In this document: piece after piece, positions 26,301-35,000 of the stretch
Layout: each line of letters starts with the position of its first letter
Position numbering within the stretch: the stretch's first letter is position 1
Assembly (NCBI GenBank): GCA_021823625.1
Contig: JAKANS010000014.1
Coordinates: forward strand, 1 to 50,429
Origin: a bacterium
Lineage (GTDB): Bacteria > Verrucomicrobiota > Verrucomicrobiia > Limisphaerales > J093
DNA length: 50,429 bases
Reading direction: 5' to 3'
The notes under the pieces: generated by a model
Databases searched by the model: none
What the model saw: the letters and a program-made list of their open reading frames with translations, nothing else
Told to the model about the DNA's origin: nothing
Position numbers and translations under genes: made by a program

Positions 26301-26309
26301 CCCAAACAT
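23301..26309 (-). CDS. Adenine-specific DNA methyltransferase of a restriction-modification-type system
   Basis: The 1002-residue product contains the N6-adenine MTase signature: motif I VLDPACGAGVFLVLAF (about residue 323) preceded by ETSVHYTPRNIAATLVDEVF, and motif IV FDLVLSNPPWTSI (about 445). The N-terminal 300 residues are helical, and the C-terminal half should hold the target-recognition region. The start is not certain because the frame is open upstream of 26309 through repeat-like DNA. The tail after LRGG depends on a run of eight Gs (23388-23395): as given it reads HSQPIPLLAAESG..., while with seven it would read ILSQYRYWPPSRARLLGAGI and end at 23294, three bases before the next gene. 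The second version looks like protein and is probably ancestral. The likely role is self-marking in restriction defence together with the downstream gene. Confidence 0.87.
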   Translation of the reverse strand: MFGQCPQPETLDYLDLVEPRGPQPAFLDGVAESQGRPLLFFVNESRLAQPEPEKAVQLQQLRRTLACRGDRAFLARVRPGELLVSPVSLADREAPWERYEPGSGRSLTFFSRLAFGHYDGQGKPDDADFVFKEMLRALESGIDRITEEIGWTDVLSLVGRALFFRFLRDRQIVTSEDLHCVAPNAGGLLDRFDNAQNAYDTCLWLDKTFNGDFLPLADSGSRAFFNGIAQRSTLVFEYLRAIVHGLEPVGAKDYQTRLKLKWSDFDFAHIPVDLLSQVYEKFCWKWDPTAGETSVHYTPRNIAATLVDEVFDRLPNAHSARVLDPACGAGVFLVLAFRRLYRERWNHDGKRPGTRVIHELLEKKLTGFDIGDSALKLSALSLYLTAIELDPKPVPPEGLRFRKLRNQVLFSARGAKESVKGVVIGSLGPRIGKRFDGQFDLVLSNPPWTSIPKKKATDKTKVEAAHLDAVAVALEKVSKAVIAKKDEALAKEYRIPDRVPDLPFLWKSTQWCKPDGRIAMALPTRILFKQEEIPRRACETIFRLIEITGIINGSNLSDTEVWPEMSQPFMLLFARNRVPKLGHTLSYITPHCDTVLNREGEVRVDSKSAKRLDLDTAAKEPWLWKTLAVGSSLDTEVIRKLKAAGWRRLQDYWETDLRLTSSNGYQLKEKQTQRDATLLKILPNLDSTDLFRFQVDTQQLRPFCRDKVCWPRLRHRDTDKLRVYRGPLALVKEAPGSERTEGWALLSLSDVAYNESFNGYSAVHPPNAESLVRYLHLFVHSFVWLHYALVTSPKFGAERRRFYKADLDECPFIPLEKLNAEQRQTMLALSERLVAEDREVFEDIDTFFGSLYGLDSLDREVIHDTITVALPYDESRERACRPPTTSERETFRRRLESALRPFFKVLGKEPQVTLWKPDEAFLKSHAPFGILFITEKGRPLTEFDGLSHESIVNLANDTGATRIIEKISGGLRGGHSQPIPLLAAESGAIAGRRDRPPAHGCV
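23388..23395. repeat. C8/G8 homopolymer controlling the methyltransferase C-terminus
   Basis: Eight Cs on the plus strand (eight Gs in the coding sense) lie inside codons for LRGG. Change by one base swaps the last 30 or so residues between two unrelated frames ending at 23301 and 23294. Such tracts are a known substrate for slipped-strand phase variation; they are also a frequent place for sequencing error. Confidence 0.85.
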
Positions 26310-26425
26310 GCGGAGGCTACGGGGGAAACCCCGTAGTTCTGAAGCTCGAGCTTCAAGTTCATCGCTCCGCTGTTCGGCATGATTCCGAGCGAAATATGGT
26401 CAGCAGACAAACGATTTGCACGACA

Positions 26426-26593
26426 TCATTCTTGCCATGGCAGTTCGCCACGCTTGGCGATGAATTGGATCCCATCAGCCAAAGCAGTCTCCAGTTCCGC
26501 CAACGCTTCCATCGCCGTGGCACCAGTGGCGATCAGGCCGCGGAAACCAGGAATTCGCGCAGCGTACCCTTCGTCTTCGCCGAGAAAGGTCAT
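26426..26593 (-). CDS. Orphan HicB-like antitoxin-family protein
   Basis: A 55-residue frame from the ATG at 26593 reads MTFLGEDEGYAARIPGFRGL, then IATGATAMEALAELETALAD and GIQFIAKRGELPWQE. This follows the partial RNase H-fold of HicB/UPF0150 proteins (E-D-x-GY-A-R-P-x-x, then T-x-x-EAL-x-x-L). No HicA toxin is found on either side in any frame read by eye, and the C-terminal DNA-binding region of full HicB is absent. It is either a short stand-alone regulator of the single-domain HicB type or the remnant of a toxin-antitoxin pair. Confidence 0.65.
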   Translation of the reverse strand: MTFLGEDEGYAARIPGFRGLIATGATAMEALAELETALADGIQFIAKRGELPWQE

Positions 26594-26838
26594 TTTGCGC
26601 GAGTTTCAGGGCTTGTTTGCTGTACTTGTTGAGCGGTGCCACGCCCCTATTCGTGGCCAGATGCGGCCTTCATTCAAGTCCGGACGCGAAAGCCGATCGC
26701 GGGCGATTTGCGCCAAAGATGGCCTACAATGAGCGGGGAAGACAGGTCTCCGGCCGTTCTAAGGTCGGCATACCACTGGGTACCCCCATTCCATCGAAAT
26801 GGCTCGCGAGCGCGCTGGGCTGGGAGTTCGATAGCGCC

Positions 26839-28317
26839 ATGCACACGCTTTCCCACCTCGCGGCCGTCTGCCTGGGCAGCGCGTTGGCCTGGGGTTTGGT
26901 CGCGGCCGAACCGGAGCGAATCACCGTACGTCCTGCGGACACCGGCGAAGCGCTGGTCAACCCAGGCATGGGCTGGACGCTGCACTTTTACTCGAACTTC
27001 ATCGAAAACTACGGCTCGAAGCTGGCGCCGTCGGACACGCTCGACGACTGGCCCGGCCTGTCCACGATTTACCTGCGCGTGCCGTGGTCCTACTTGGAGC
27101 CGAAGGAAGGCGAGTTCAACTGGGTGCTGTTCGACACGCCGGCGCAGCGCTGGATCGCGAAGGGCAAGAAGATCGCCCTCCGTGTCAGTTGCTCGGAAAG
27201 CTGGCTGCGCTGGGCCACGCCCAAGTGGGTGGCCGACGCGGGCGCCAAGGGCATCGAGTTCGAGTTCGGCAAAGGCCCCCGGCCCGGCGGTCCGCTTTGG
27301 GATCCGGATTATCTCGACCCGGTTTTCCTCGCCAAGCTCGACCAGTTTTTGGCGGCGATGGCACGCCGCTACGATGGCAACCCGAACGTGGCGTTCATCG
27401 ACATCGGCTCGTTCGGCATGTGGGGCGAAGGTCACACCGGTTTCAGCAGCCGGTTGAACGAGGCACAGACCCTCGCCGTGGTGAAGCAGCACATCGACCT
27501 GCACGTGAAACATTTCAAGCACACCCTCCTTTGCATCAGCGACGACGTGGCCGGCAGCAGCAAACCCGGCCGCCACTTTCCCGAAATGGACTACACGATC
27601 TCGAAAGGCGTGACGATGCGCGACGACAGCATCCTGGTGCAGCCGCCGCCGAACTCGTGGTACCACGCCGAGATGGCGCAGGCGTTCTGGCCGCGGTGGC
27701 CGGTAATTCTCGAACACGAGCACTACGGCGGCTCGAAGCAGCGCGGGGCCTGGAGCGGCGATCTGCTCTTGAAATCGGTCGAGGATTACCACGCCAGTTT
27801 CATGAGCATTCATTGGTGGCCGCGGATCGAACTCGAGGAAAATCGCGAAACGGTCCAGCGCCTCAACCGCCGCCTTGGCTATCGACTCCAACTCCGCGAA
27901 ATCACCTGGCCGGCAGAGGTGCGCCTGGGCGAGCCCTTCGCGGTGGATACGACCTGGGCCAATGCCGGCGTCGCGCCCTGCTACGGCGGCGGCTTTTGGG
28001 CGCTTACACTCAAGGACGACCAAGGCGGCATTGTGTCCGTGAACTCGGACGAAGCGTTCGACGTGCGCGGCCTCTTGGTCGGCCCGCCCGATCAGGCGCC
28101 GGAGCGCAAACTGGTGTCGCGGTTCACGGTCGCGCTGCGGTTCCTCGATCCGGCGGGCAACCACGCGCCGCCGACTCCGCCCGGCGAATACGACGTGTTT
28201 GTCTCGGTCGGCCTGCGCGATGGCACCCCGGTGATCGCCTTGCCTTTGGCCGGCGACGACGGCCAGCGGCGGTACAAGCTGGGCCGAATCCGGCTGTTGC
28301 CCCGGCCGACGAAGTGA
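26839..28317 (+). CDS. Exported TIM-barrel glycosidase-like protein with DUF4832-type C-terminus
   Basis: The ATG at 26839 gives 492 residues with a signal peptide (MHTLSHLAAVCLGSALAWGL, ending VAAEPERI). The barrel part has NPGMGWTLHFYSNF, RVPWSYLEPKEGEFNW and RRYDGNPNVAFIDIGSFGMW; GEGH follows, a pattern shared with GH42/GH5-like proteins in which GxWGEGH carries a candidate acid. From about 360 an Ig-like DUF4832 domain (TWPAEVRLGEPFAVDTTWAN, then AGVAPCYGGGFWALTLKD) follows. These proteins are common in polysaccharide-degrading Bacteroidota and PVC bacteria but are little studied. The upstream frame (to 26617) lacks support. It stands alone between an accessory block and non-coding DNA. 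Confidence 0.8.
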   Translation: MHTLSHLAAVCLGSALAWGLVAAEPERITVRPADTGEALVNPGMGWTLHFYSNFIENYGSKLAPSDTLDDWPGLSTIYLRVPWSYLEPKEGEFNWVLFDTPAQRWIAKGKKIALRVSCSESWLRWATPKWVADAGAKGIEFEFGKGPRPGGPLWDPDYLDPVFLAKLDQFLAAMARRYDGNPNVAFIDIGSFGMWGEGHTGFSSRLNEAQTLAVVKQHIDLHVKHFKHTLLCISDDVAGSSKPGRHFPEMDYTISKGVTMRDDSILVQPPPNSWYHAEMAQAFWPRWPVILEHEHYGGSKQRGAWSGDLLLKSVEDYHASFMSIHWWPRIELEENRETVQRLNRRLGYRLQLREITWPAEVRLGEPFAVDTTWANAGVAPCYGGGFWALTLKDDQGGIVSVNSDEAFDVRGLLVGPPDQAPERKLVSRFTVALRFLDPAGNHAPPTPPGEYDVFVSVGLRDGTPVIALPLAGDDGQRRYKLGRIRLLPRPTK

Positions 28318-28507
28318 AGCGGCGCTCCGAAACCGTGCTCGGAACGCTCATGGTTCTCCTGCGGTTTTCGGCGGCCTTGCCGAATCCGCCCACCCGCGAA
28401 TCGCGAAAACAGGCGGACCGTTCCCGACAGGGGGCGCCGGCGGGAGGACGGGTCCGACCGAGTTGTCTGGCGGGCCGCCGGACAGGACACGCCAACAGCG
28501 CGTGGTC

Positions 28508-28525
28508 CCCAAGTCCGAATTCCGA
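28508..28525. repeat. Second copy of an 18-bp dispersed repeat
   Basis: CCCAAGTCCGAATTCCGA here and CCCAAGTCCGAACTCCGA at 13895-13912 differ at one base. Both lie outside genes, 14.6 kb apart. Confidence 0.7.
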
Positions 28526-28672
28526 GCGAACCAAGGCGAGATTAAGCGCCGTGGACTTTGACCACCGCGCCTGGCATGGTCGGAACCCTGAGCCGATTTC
28601 AAAAAACCTCCTGGGTAGGGCTCGACGGAGCCCTGCAATCCCAGCCACGGAGGCACAGAGGCTCGGAGTTTG

Positions 28673-28728
28673 AATGAGGAACTCAGGAAAGCTGGAAACC
28701 CCAGACTGCGGTTCCTGAGTTCCTCATT
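28673..28728. repeat. 17-bp perfect inverted repeat (long hairpin)
   Basis: AATGAGGAACTCAGGAA at 28673-28689 pairs perfectly with TTCCTGAGTTCCTCATT at 28712-28728, leaving a 22-base loop that itself has a short CTGG/CCAG pairing. There is no T-run, so a terminator is unlikely; the form fits a dispersed palindromic (REP/MITE-like) element. Confidence 0.85.
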
Positions 28729-29151
28729 GGACTTCTGCGTCACCGTAGCGCTGGAGAAGACTGGGCTCACCAGAAGGTTCGCCCTACCCCGCAAAGGCAA
28801 GGCGGGCCTCGGCCGCGCCGCAGATTCCCCGCTCCGGTGGGGCAACACCTGCCGATCCCTGACTCCTCGGCCGAGAAGCGACGGTTCTCCACCGCGTTTG
28901 GCGGCGCGCCGCTTTCCAAAGCGGCTTACATCGTCTGGAACCGCCCGCGCCGTTACGATCCCACCCGGTGCTTCGGGCTGGGACGTTAAGCCGGCTGCAA
29001 GCCGGCGCGCCGGCAGGGCGAGGCTCCGGCCGAGCAGCGGGTTTCCCTTCGGTGGGCTCTCGCCAAGCCGTGGCTTTCCAGGGCAATGCGTGGCAGGAAA
29101 TGGGCCCGGCAGGAGTTGCCCTCCCTTTTGAAACCACCGCCCCTGAAAGCT

Positions 29152-29182
29152 AAAAGGCTCCCGGCGGGTTTCGCCGGGAGCC
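29152..29182 (-). terminator. Intrinsic terminator of the LamG-repeat protein gene
   Basis: GGCTCCCGGCG (29156-29166) and CGCCGGGAGCC (29172-29182) form an 11-bp perfect stem with a 5-base loop. On the minus strand it is followed by TTTT (29155-29152). It begins 19 bases after the stop of the minus-strand gene ending at 29201. Confidence 0.88.
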
Positions 29183-29200
29183 TCGAAGTTTGCGAAGCGG

Positions 29201-32014
29201 CTATTGGCGCAGGCGGTAGAACTTTTGCTGGGCCTGCGAGGCCGCGTTGATGGTGTAGCTGTTACCCGTCGGCGCCGGGCTGACATCCGCCCAGGTCGTC
29301 GTGTTGCCCAAGGCGCCCGCGGACTGAAGCGTGCCGCTCCCGGTCCACGAGATCACGATGTTCCCGCCCTGCTTGACGGCACCGAGCGACCCGAGCGAGG
29401 GCGCCACACCGGACACCTTGGCGTTGTCGAAAGTGCCGGTCACGATGTCCGTCGCTGCGCCGACGTAGCTGCCAAAGCCAAAGCTGATGCCGTCCGTGAA
29501 CGGATAGGGCACTTCGGCACCCAGCCCGTCATCCAGATAAAGCTTCACCGTGGAACCATTGGCGACCACCTTCATATGGTGGTTGCCTTGGTCGTTGTAG
29601 GCGGCAGCGCTAAACGCCGCGATGCTCACGCCGTTGCCTGTCACCGGGCTGTCGCCGGCCTGGCCGATCTGGCGATGGTACTGCCAGCCGCCCGCCGTGC
29701 CATCGTGGGTCGCGTATTCGCAGAAGAACACGTAGTTCGTGCCCGTGCTGTCCTTGACCCACACGCCGGTGCGTTCTTTGGCGCCCGTGCCGGTGACGAG
29801 CACGAAGCCCAACTTGGCGCGGTCGATTTCGAAAATCGCCGGCGCGGTGGGACCGGCGGTGAACGTCTTGACCGTGTCCAAGGCCAGCCCCGGCCAGGAA
29901 GCCACCTCCGCGGTGACGGACATTACGGCCTGTCCATTTACCAAAGTGACGGCCGAATCCGGCGTCGCGGCGCCACCGTCCACCAGCGGCGTTTGGTCCA
30001 GTTGCCACTTGCTGGTATCAACCACGCTGCCGGAGAAGTCGTCGCTCAGTAGCGTGACCGGCGGCGGAGTGACGGTAACATTCACGCCGTTGGCGATGCA
30101 GGCGCCCTGATCGTCCGTAAGCGTGAACTGGGCGGTGCCCACCCCGACCGCCACCACCTTTACGCTCTTCACGTTGGTGCTGCCCGGGGGGAAAACCACG
30201 TTCAGACTGCCATTCACGGCGCCCTCCGGGATGGCCACACCGGGCGCACTGCTGGTGATGGTCACGGTCGTGTTGGCCGCGTTCAGCAGCTTCGGAATGG
30301 TGAGCTTGAGCAGATTGCTCGTGTCACCCTGCAGGGTCGAGATGTCGGTCGGAGCCACGTTGATGCACGGCAGGGTGTTCTCGATCTTCACGTTGTCGAA
30401 GACGCCGCCGACATAGTCGCCGACGTCGCGCGAGTAGGCGCCAACCTCGAAATGGATGCCCGAGGAGACAGCGAAGTCGAACTTCCCGCCGGACACGCCG
30501 TCCAGAAACACCTCCACCGTCGAGCCGTCGGCGACCATTTTCAGGTGGTGGTTGCCTTGATCGGTGGCCAACGCGGCGAAGGCCGCCAAGGCGGTGCCGC
30601 CGCCAGTCGGGTTGCCGGGGTTGACGTTCGCTTCCCAGCCGGTCTCGCCCAGATCCTGGCCGAAGAACACGAACTGGGACCGGTCTGCCGTGGTGATGAA
30701 CACACCGGTGCGCGCCCCGGTGGCGGGCGTCCCGAAATACAGGTTGTCCACCGAAACCCGGTCCATGTCGAACGTCAACGGCAGATCCTTCGTGGCGATG
30801 TACTCGTCCACCGTTTTCAACGAAGCGCCGCCCCAGTAAGCGGCGACGTCGATGATGCCGGAGATTTGGAGTTGGCCGCCGGTTTGGGTCACATCGAACG
30901 TGCCGCTCCCGGTCTCGAAACCGGTGTCGTTCCGCACCCACTTGGCGGCGTTGATCGTGTTGCCCGAGAAATCCTCCGTCAACCGGACGCCGGGGCCTGG
31001 AACCACCGTGACCTTGAGCGTGTTGCCGGCGCCCAGGCCGAGGTCGTTGGCCAGGGTGAGGGTCGAGCCGCCCACCGCGACGCTCTGAACGTCAAAGGTT
31101 CGCTCGTTCGAGCCGCCGGCGGGGAAGTTGAGCGTGAGCGTGTCGCCGCTGGCGCCCACCGGAATGGCGGCGGCCGGATTGCTGCTGACCACACGCAAAC
31201 TGACGGCCGCACTTGCATTGGCGCCCGGCGGGATTCGCACTTTGATGCCCGCGGCCGTCTGGCCCGCACCCAAAGTCAGGGTTGTGGTAGTGAAAGTCGC
31301 CATTCCCACTTCCTCGACTTTCAAATTATCGAAGGTCGTGTCTGCGGTATCCCCGTTGGCGCGAGCATAACTGCCGATCTGGAATATCAGGTCGCTGAAC
31401 GGGAATTTAACTTCCGCGCCAAACACATCGTCCAGGTACAGCTTGACCGTGCTGCCGTTGATGACGGCCTTCATCGTATGCTGGCCCTCGTCGAGGAAGT
31501 CCGGAACGTTGTTGAAAGCTGCGATGGCAGTACCGCCCCCGGTGGGCGCGTCGCCGGCCTCGTTGATCTTGCGATTGTACTCCCAGTGGTTCTCGCCGCG
31601 GTTGTCGGCGAACAGCACGAACCGGTTGGTCGTGATGTCCTGAATCCAAAGCGCGCTGCGCGAGGAGGACCCAACCCCCAGCTCGGCCACCCGATCCACG
31701 GAAACGACGACGTTCGTCTCGGGAGAGGCCGTAAACGTGGGGATCACTCGCAACGTGGCACCGGCCCACCATTGCTGGCTGACCGTGCCGGTGAACTCGA
31801 CCACGCCATCGTGCTGACTGGCGGCGATGTCGCCCAGACCTCCTTCGAAGAACGGGGCGTCGGGCGCAAACTTGCTGCTGTTGATGGTCCCCCCGCTGAA
31901 GTCTTCAGAGAAGGCAACCTTGCTGAATTGGGCCAAAGCTCCGGGGAGCAGGGCCAACCCCAGCGCGGCGGCGGCCAGGCGCAGAACGGGAATACGTCGT
32001 TTGCTATGACTCAT
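29201..32014 (-). CDS. Exported protein with three concanavalin-like repeats
   Basis: The 937-residue product has a signal peptide (RIPVLRLAAAALGLALLPGA). Three copies of a domain of about 200 residues begin at about 33 (FSEDFSGGTINSSKF), 346 (LTEDFSGNTINAAKW) and 661 (LLSDDFSGSVVDTSKW); each later has GNHHLKMV/GQHTMKAV and TVxLYLDD. Two Ig/Calx-beta-like linkers (TTTTLTLGAGQTAAGIKVRI and LPCINVAPTDISTLQGDTSN) join them. The end WADVSPAPTGNSYTINAASQ then QKFYRLRQ is a frequent C-terminal module in Verrucomicrobiota secreted proteins. It should bind carbohydrate or act as a surface/extracellular protein; no catalytic residues are seen. It follows the FG-GAP gene by 54 bp and ends in a strong terminator, so the two may form one operon. 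Confidence 0.82.
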   Translation of the reverse strand: MSHSKRRIPVLRLAAAALGLALLPGALAQFSKVAFSEDFSGGTINSSKFAPDAPFFEGGLGDIAASQHDGVVEFTGTVSQQWWAGATLRVIPTFTASPETNVVVSVDRVAELGVGSSSRSALWIQDITTNRFVLFADNRGENHWEYNRKINEAGDAPTGGGTAIAAFNNVPDFLDEGQHTMKAVINGSTVKLYLDDVFGAEVKFPFSDLIFQIGSYARANGDTADTTFDNLKVEEVGMATFTTTTLTLGAGQTAAGIKVRIPPGANASAAVSLRVVSSNPAAAIPVGASGDTLTLNFPAGGSNERTFDVQSVAVGGSTLTLANDLGLGAGNTLKVTVVPGPGVRLTEDFSGNTINAAKWVRNDTGFETGSGTFDVTQTGGQLQISGIIDVAAYWGGASLKTVDEYIATKDLPLTFDMDRVSVDNLYFGTPATGARTGVFITTADRSQFVFFGQDLGETGWEANVNPGNPTGGGTALAAFAALATDQGNHHLKMVADGSTVEVFLDGVSGGKFDFAVSSGIHFEVGAYSRDVGDYVGGVFDNVKIENTLPCINVAPTDISTLQGDTSNLLKLTIPKLLNAANTTVTITSSAPGVAIPEGAVNGSLNVVFPPGSTNVKSVKVVAVGVGTAQFTLTDDQGACIANGVNVTVTPPPVTLLSDDFSGSVVDTSKWQLDQTPLVDGGAATPDSAVTLVNGQAVMSVTAEVASWPGLALDTVKTFTAGPTAPAIFEIDRAKLGFVLVTGTGAKERTGVWVKDSTGTNYVFFCEYATHDGTAGGWQYHRQIGQAGDSPVTGNGVSIAAFSAAAYNDQGNHHMKVVANGSTVKLYLDDGLGAEVPYPFTDGISFGFGSYVGAATDIVTGTFDNAKVSGVAPSLGSLGAVKQGGNIVISWTGSGTLQSAGALGNTTTWADVSPAPTGNSYTINAASQAQQKFYRLRQ

Positions 32015-32068
32015 AATGGTCTTTTGTGGTCGAAATTGGGTGCAGTTTCGCGGGTGGCAGTCCGCAAG

Positions 32069-35000
32069 TCAAGGAGCCGCTTCCGCCTTTTGCTTTGGAG
32101 TGACAACCACCGATGCGACACCAGACGGCAAGGGGAAAATCTCTTTCGCGCCCGCCGGCCAACGAACCCAGACCGCCGCGGCCACACGGGTCAACCCCAA
32201 CACCGACACAGCCGAGTCTTGCGACCAATAGCCGCTGCCGGCGTGGATTTCCCGCGCCGGACCGCGGCTGGCGTCGGCATAAACCACGCGGACCACCGCG
32301 CCGATGCCTTGCGGATTGCCCGCGGGTCCGCGGAGACGTACCCGCAAGCCCGGCTTGGCCCCGCGATTGTGGAAGAGCCGCGTCGCTTCTCCGTTCTGGC
32401 CGACGGCCAGGTCCACGCGCCCGTCATGGTCGAAGTCGCAAACGGCGGCGCCGCGACCTTCGCCATAAACATACAGCCCACTGGCCCGCGCCGGGACGGC
32501 CGCGAATTGGCCCTTGCCGTCGCCTTTAAGCCAGACACCCAGCCCGGCGTCGCAGCGGGAAGTGAGCGGCGCCACAGCGAAGAAGTTCTGGCTCGCGAAC
32601 ACGTCCTCGCGCCCGTCACCGTCGAAATCCGCCACCGCGAGGCCGAACACCGGCGCGAACTGCGCCTCGCGCGGCAGCGGCCGTACCTCGAAATGATCCT
32701 GCCGGTTCAGCAGCACCACCGAATCCAGCGTGACCACCGGCAGGTCCTTCACTTGTTTCATCCGGTCACCCAGGATTTCGCTGACGCCCGCCGTGCTGAA
32801 CGCCGTGTAACTGTCGAACCGATCGAGGATGAACGGCATCGACTGCGACAGCGTGCCCCAGTCGCGGAACGGAACGATCTTCTTGAGGTCCGGATCGGCG
32901 TAGGCTTCCAGGATTTCCACGAAGCCGTCATCGTTCAGGTCGCCGTAATGGGTGTGGAGCGGGGCCGACAGTTGGCTTTGGTACTTGGTGTTGCAGCCCC
33001 AGTTGCCGGCGATTAGGTCCATGCGCCCGTCGCCGTCGAAGTCACCGGCGGCCACACTGTTCCACCAACCGGTCATCTGGCTGAGCCTGGCAGCCGATGG
33101 GTGGGCGATATTCGCCGGCCAAGTCAACGCAAAGTCGCGCAGCTGGAACCGGCCTTTGTCGTTCTGGAAAATGCGTACCGGCCCCCACTCACAAGCCAGG
33201 ACCAGTTCGGGAAAACCGTCGCCATCCAGATCGGTGAACACTGCGCCGCTGACCAAACCCGCGTCGGCGAAGGCCCGGCTGGCTTCCGAATCGAGATGGA
33301 GCGCACCCGCGTCGTTCCGGAAGATCAGCGAGGATGCGGGTTCCGGACAGCGCCCGGCAATTACCCGACCGCCGACAAACAAATCTAAGTCGCCGTCACC
33401 ATCGACATCCCCCATCGCCAGCGGCCCGGTGCTGCTGCGCTGGCCGGGAAGGCTCTCGTCCACCGTTTTCGCGCCCAAATCGTACTGGGCCACGACGGCG
33501 CCGTTCGTGCGGCCATCCTCATAATTGGCCGAGCCAGCCAAAAGCACGACCTGGCCCGGCGCACGTTGCCAGCCCAGGACGGTCGTCTGGTCCCGCGCGA
33601 CCGGGGCGTCCAACGCGACCTCGCGGAACGGGGCAAAGCCGCCTTCCCCATCGTTGTGAAAGACGCTCAGGCGTCCGCCGCGCCCGCTGCCGATGATCAA
33701 GTCGTCCCAGCCATCGCCGTCAAAATCGTACCAGCTCACGCCGGGACCGAGCTGACTGAACTTGTGCGGCAACAGCGGCTGTTGCTGGAAGTCGTCGAAC
33801 GGTTCCTCGTGATGCCGATGGCCGATGAGTTCGCTTACATCGCTGAAGAACGGCGGCGGTTCTGTGGGGGCCGTGTTGGCGGGAACGGCGGTGGCGCCGG
33901 CCTCATCGATTTCGTAAAGGCGGTTGGCTCGCGCCTGCGCGACGACGCTCTCCTGACCGCTTCGCCAGCGCACCCGGATGGTCAGGTCGGCATTGGTGCT
34001 CGTCGCCGCGAACACGCGCATGGGCTGGTCGCTCGAAAGGTACCTCCCGCCGGCCATGATCTCCTGGCTTTGAACCAGCAGACCTGCCTGCGAAACCGCG
34101 ATGCGCGCGCCGACTCCTTCCGTGTTCGCCGGCCGGCCCCGCAGCCGCACGCTGACGCGCGGGTGGGTGGAATCGTTCCGGTACAGGATCGGGCTGTCGT
34201 TGAGGCAATTGACCACCACGTCCAGGTCGCCGTCGTTGTCGAGGTCGGCCAAGGCGACCCCCTGCGAGACTTTGAGCGAATCGAACCCCCAGGCGTGGCT
34301 GACTTCCTGGAACGTCAAATCGCCGCGGTTGCGGAAGGCGTAGTTAGGCACATTGAGAGGCTGAAACAGCCGGCGCAGACGCAGTTGTTCGGTCCAGGAC
34401 AGCTTCTGGCTGTGCGTGAGCGCGTCGATACGCCGCGCGATGTCGATGTTCTGGGCGTCGCGCACGTGGCCCGTGATGCACAGCAAGTCCTCGAAGCCGT
34501 CCAGATCCACGTCCAGAAACACCGGACACCACGTCCAGTCAGAGGCTTCCACGCCGACGTACTGGGCGATTTCAGCGAAAGTGCCGTCGCCGCGGTTGAA
34601 GAAAAGCGTGTTGCGCGAGTACTGGGGTCGATCGTCCAGTCTGCCAACCGGCAGCACCATCGGCTGGCGCTCCATCAACTGCACCTGCCGGCGCGCGTGT
34701 TGGCGACTGAACATGTCCGCGACGAAGAAGTCGTCGTGGCCATCGCGATCCACGTCCGCAATGTCGAGGCCCATCGAGAAGATGCTCGTCTGCCGGACGG
34801 CCAGCCGCGGGATCGCACGAAAGCGCCCTTGGCCGTCGTTGATCCAGATGCGGTCCGGCGAGTGAAAATCGTCGCAAACATAGAGGTCCGGCGCACCGTC
34901 GCCGTTTAAGTCGTGGAACATTGCCGAGAGCCCCCAGTCGTAAGGCACGGCCATTGGTTTGCCGTCTTCGTCGAGGAATGTGCCGTCGGTCCAGTCCACC

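Larger units (their letters stand above)
28318..29150. other. Repeat-rich non-coding region of about 830 bp
   Basis: No gene with recognisable motifs is seen on either strand; long frames are products of high GC. The region contains the 18-bp repeat shared with 13895-13912, a long hairpin at 28673-28728, a CCACGGAGGCACAGAGG segment before it, and a palindromic AAGCCGGCTGCAAGCCGGC tract near 28988-29006. It looks like a collection of dispersed intergenic repeats. Confidence 0.6.

Noticed and set aside
26617-26838. N-terminal extension of the DUF4832 protein
   Set aside because: The extension lies before a clean signal peptide at 26839 and has no conserved sequence.
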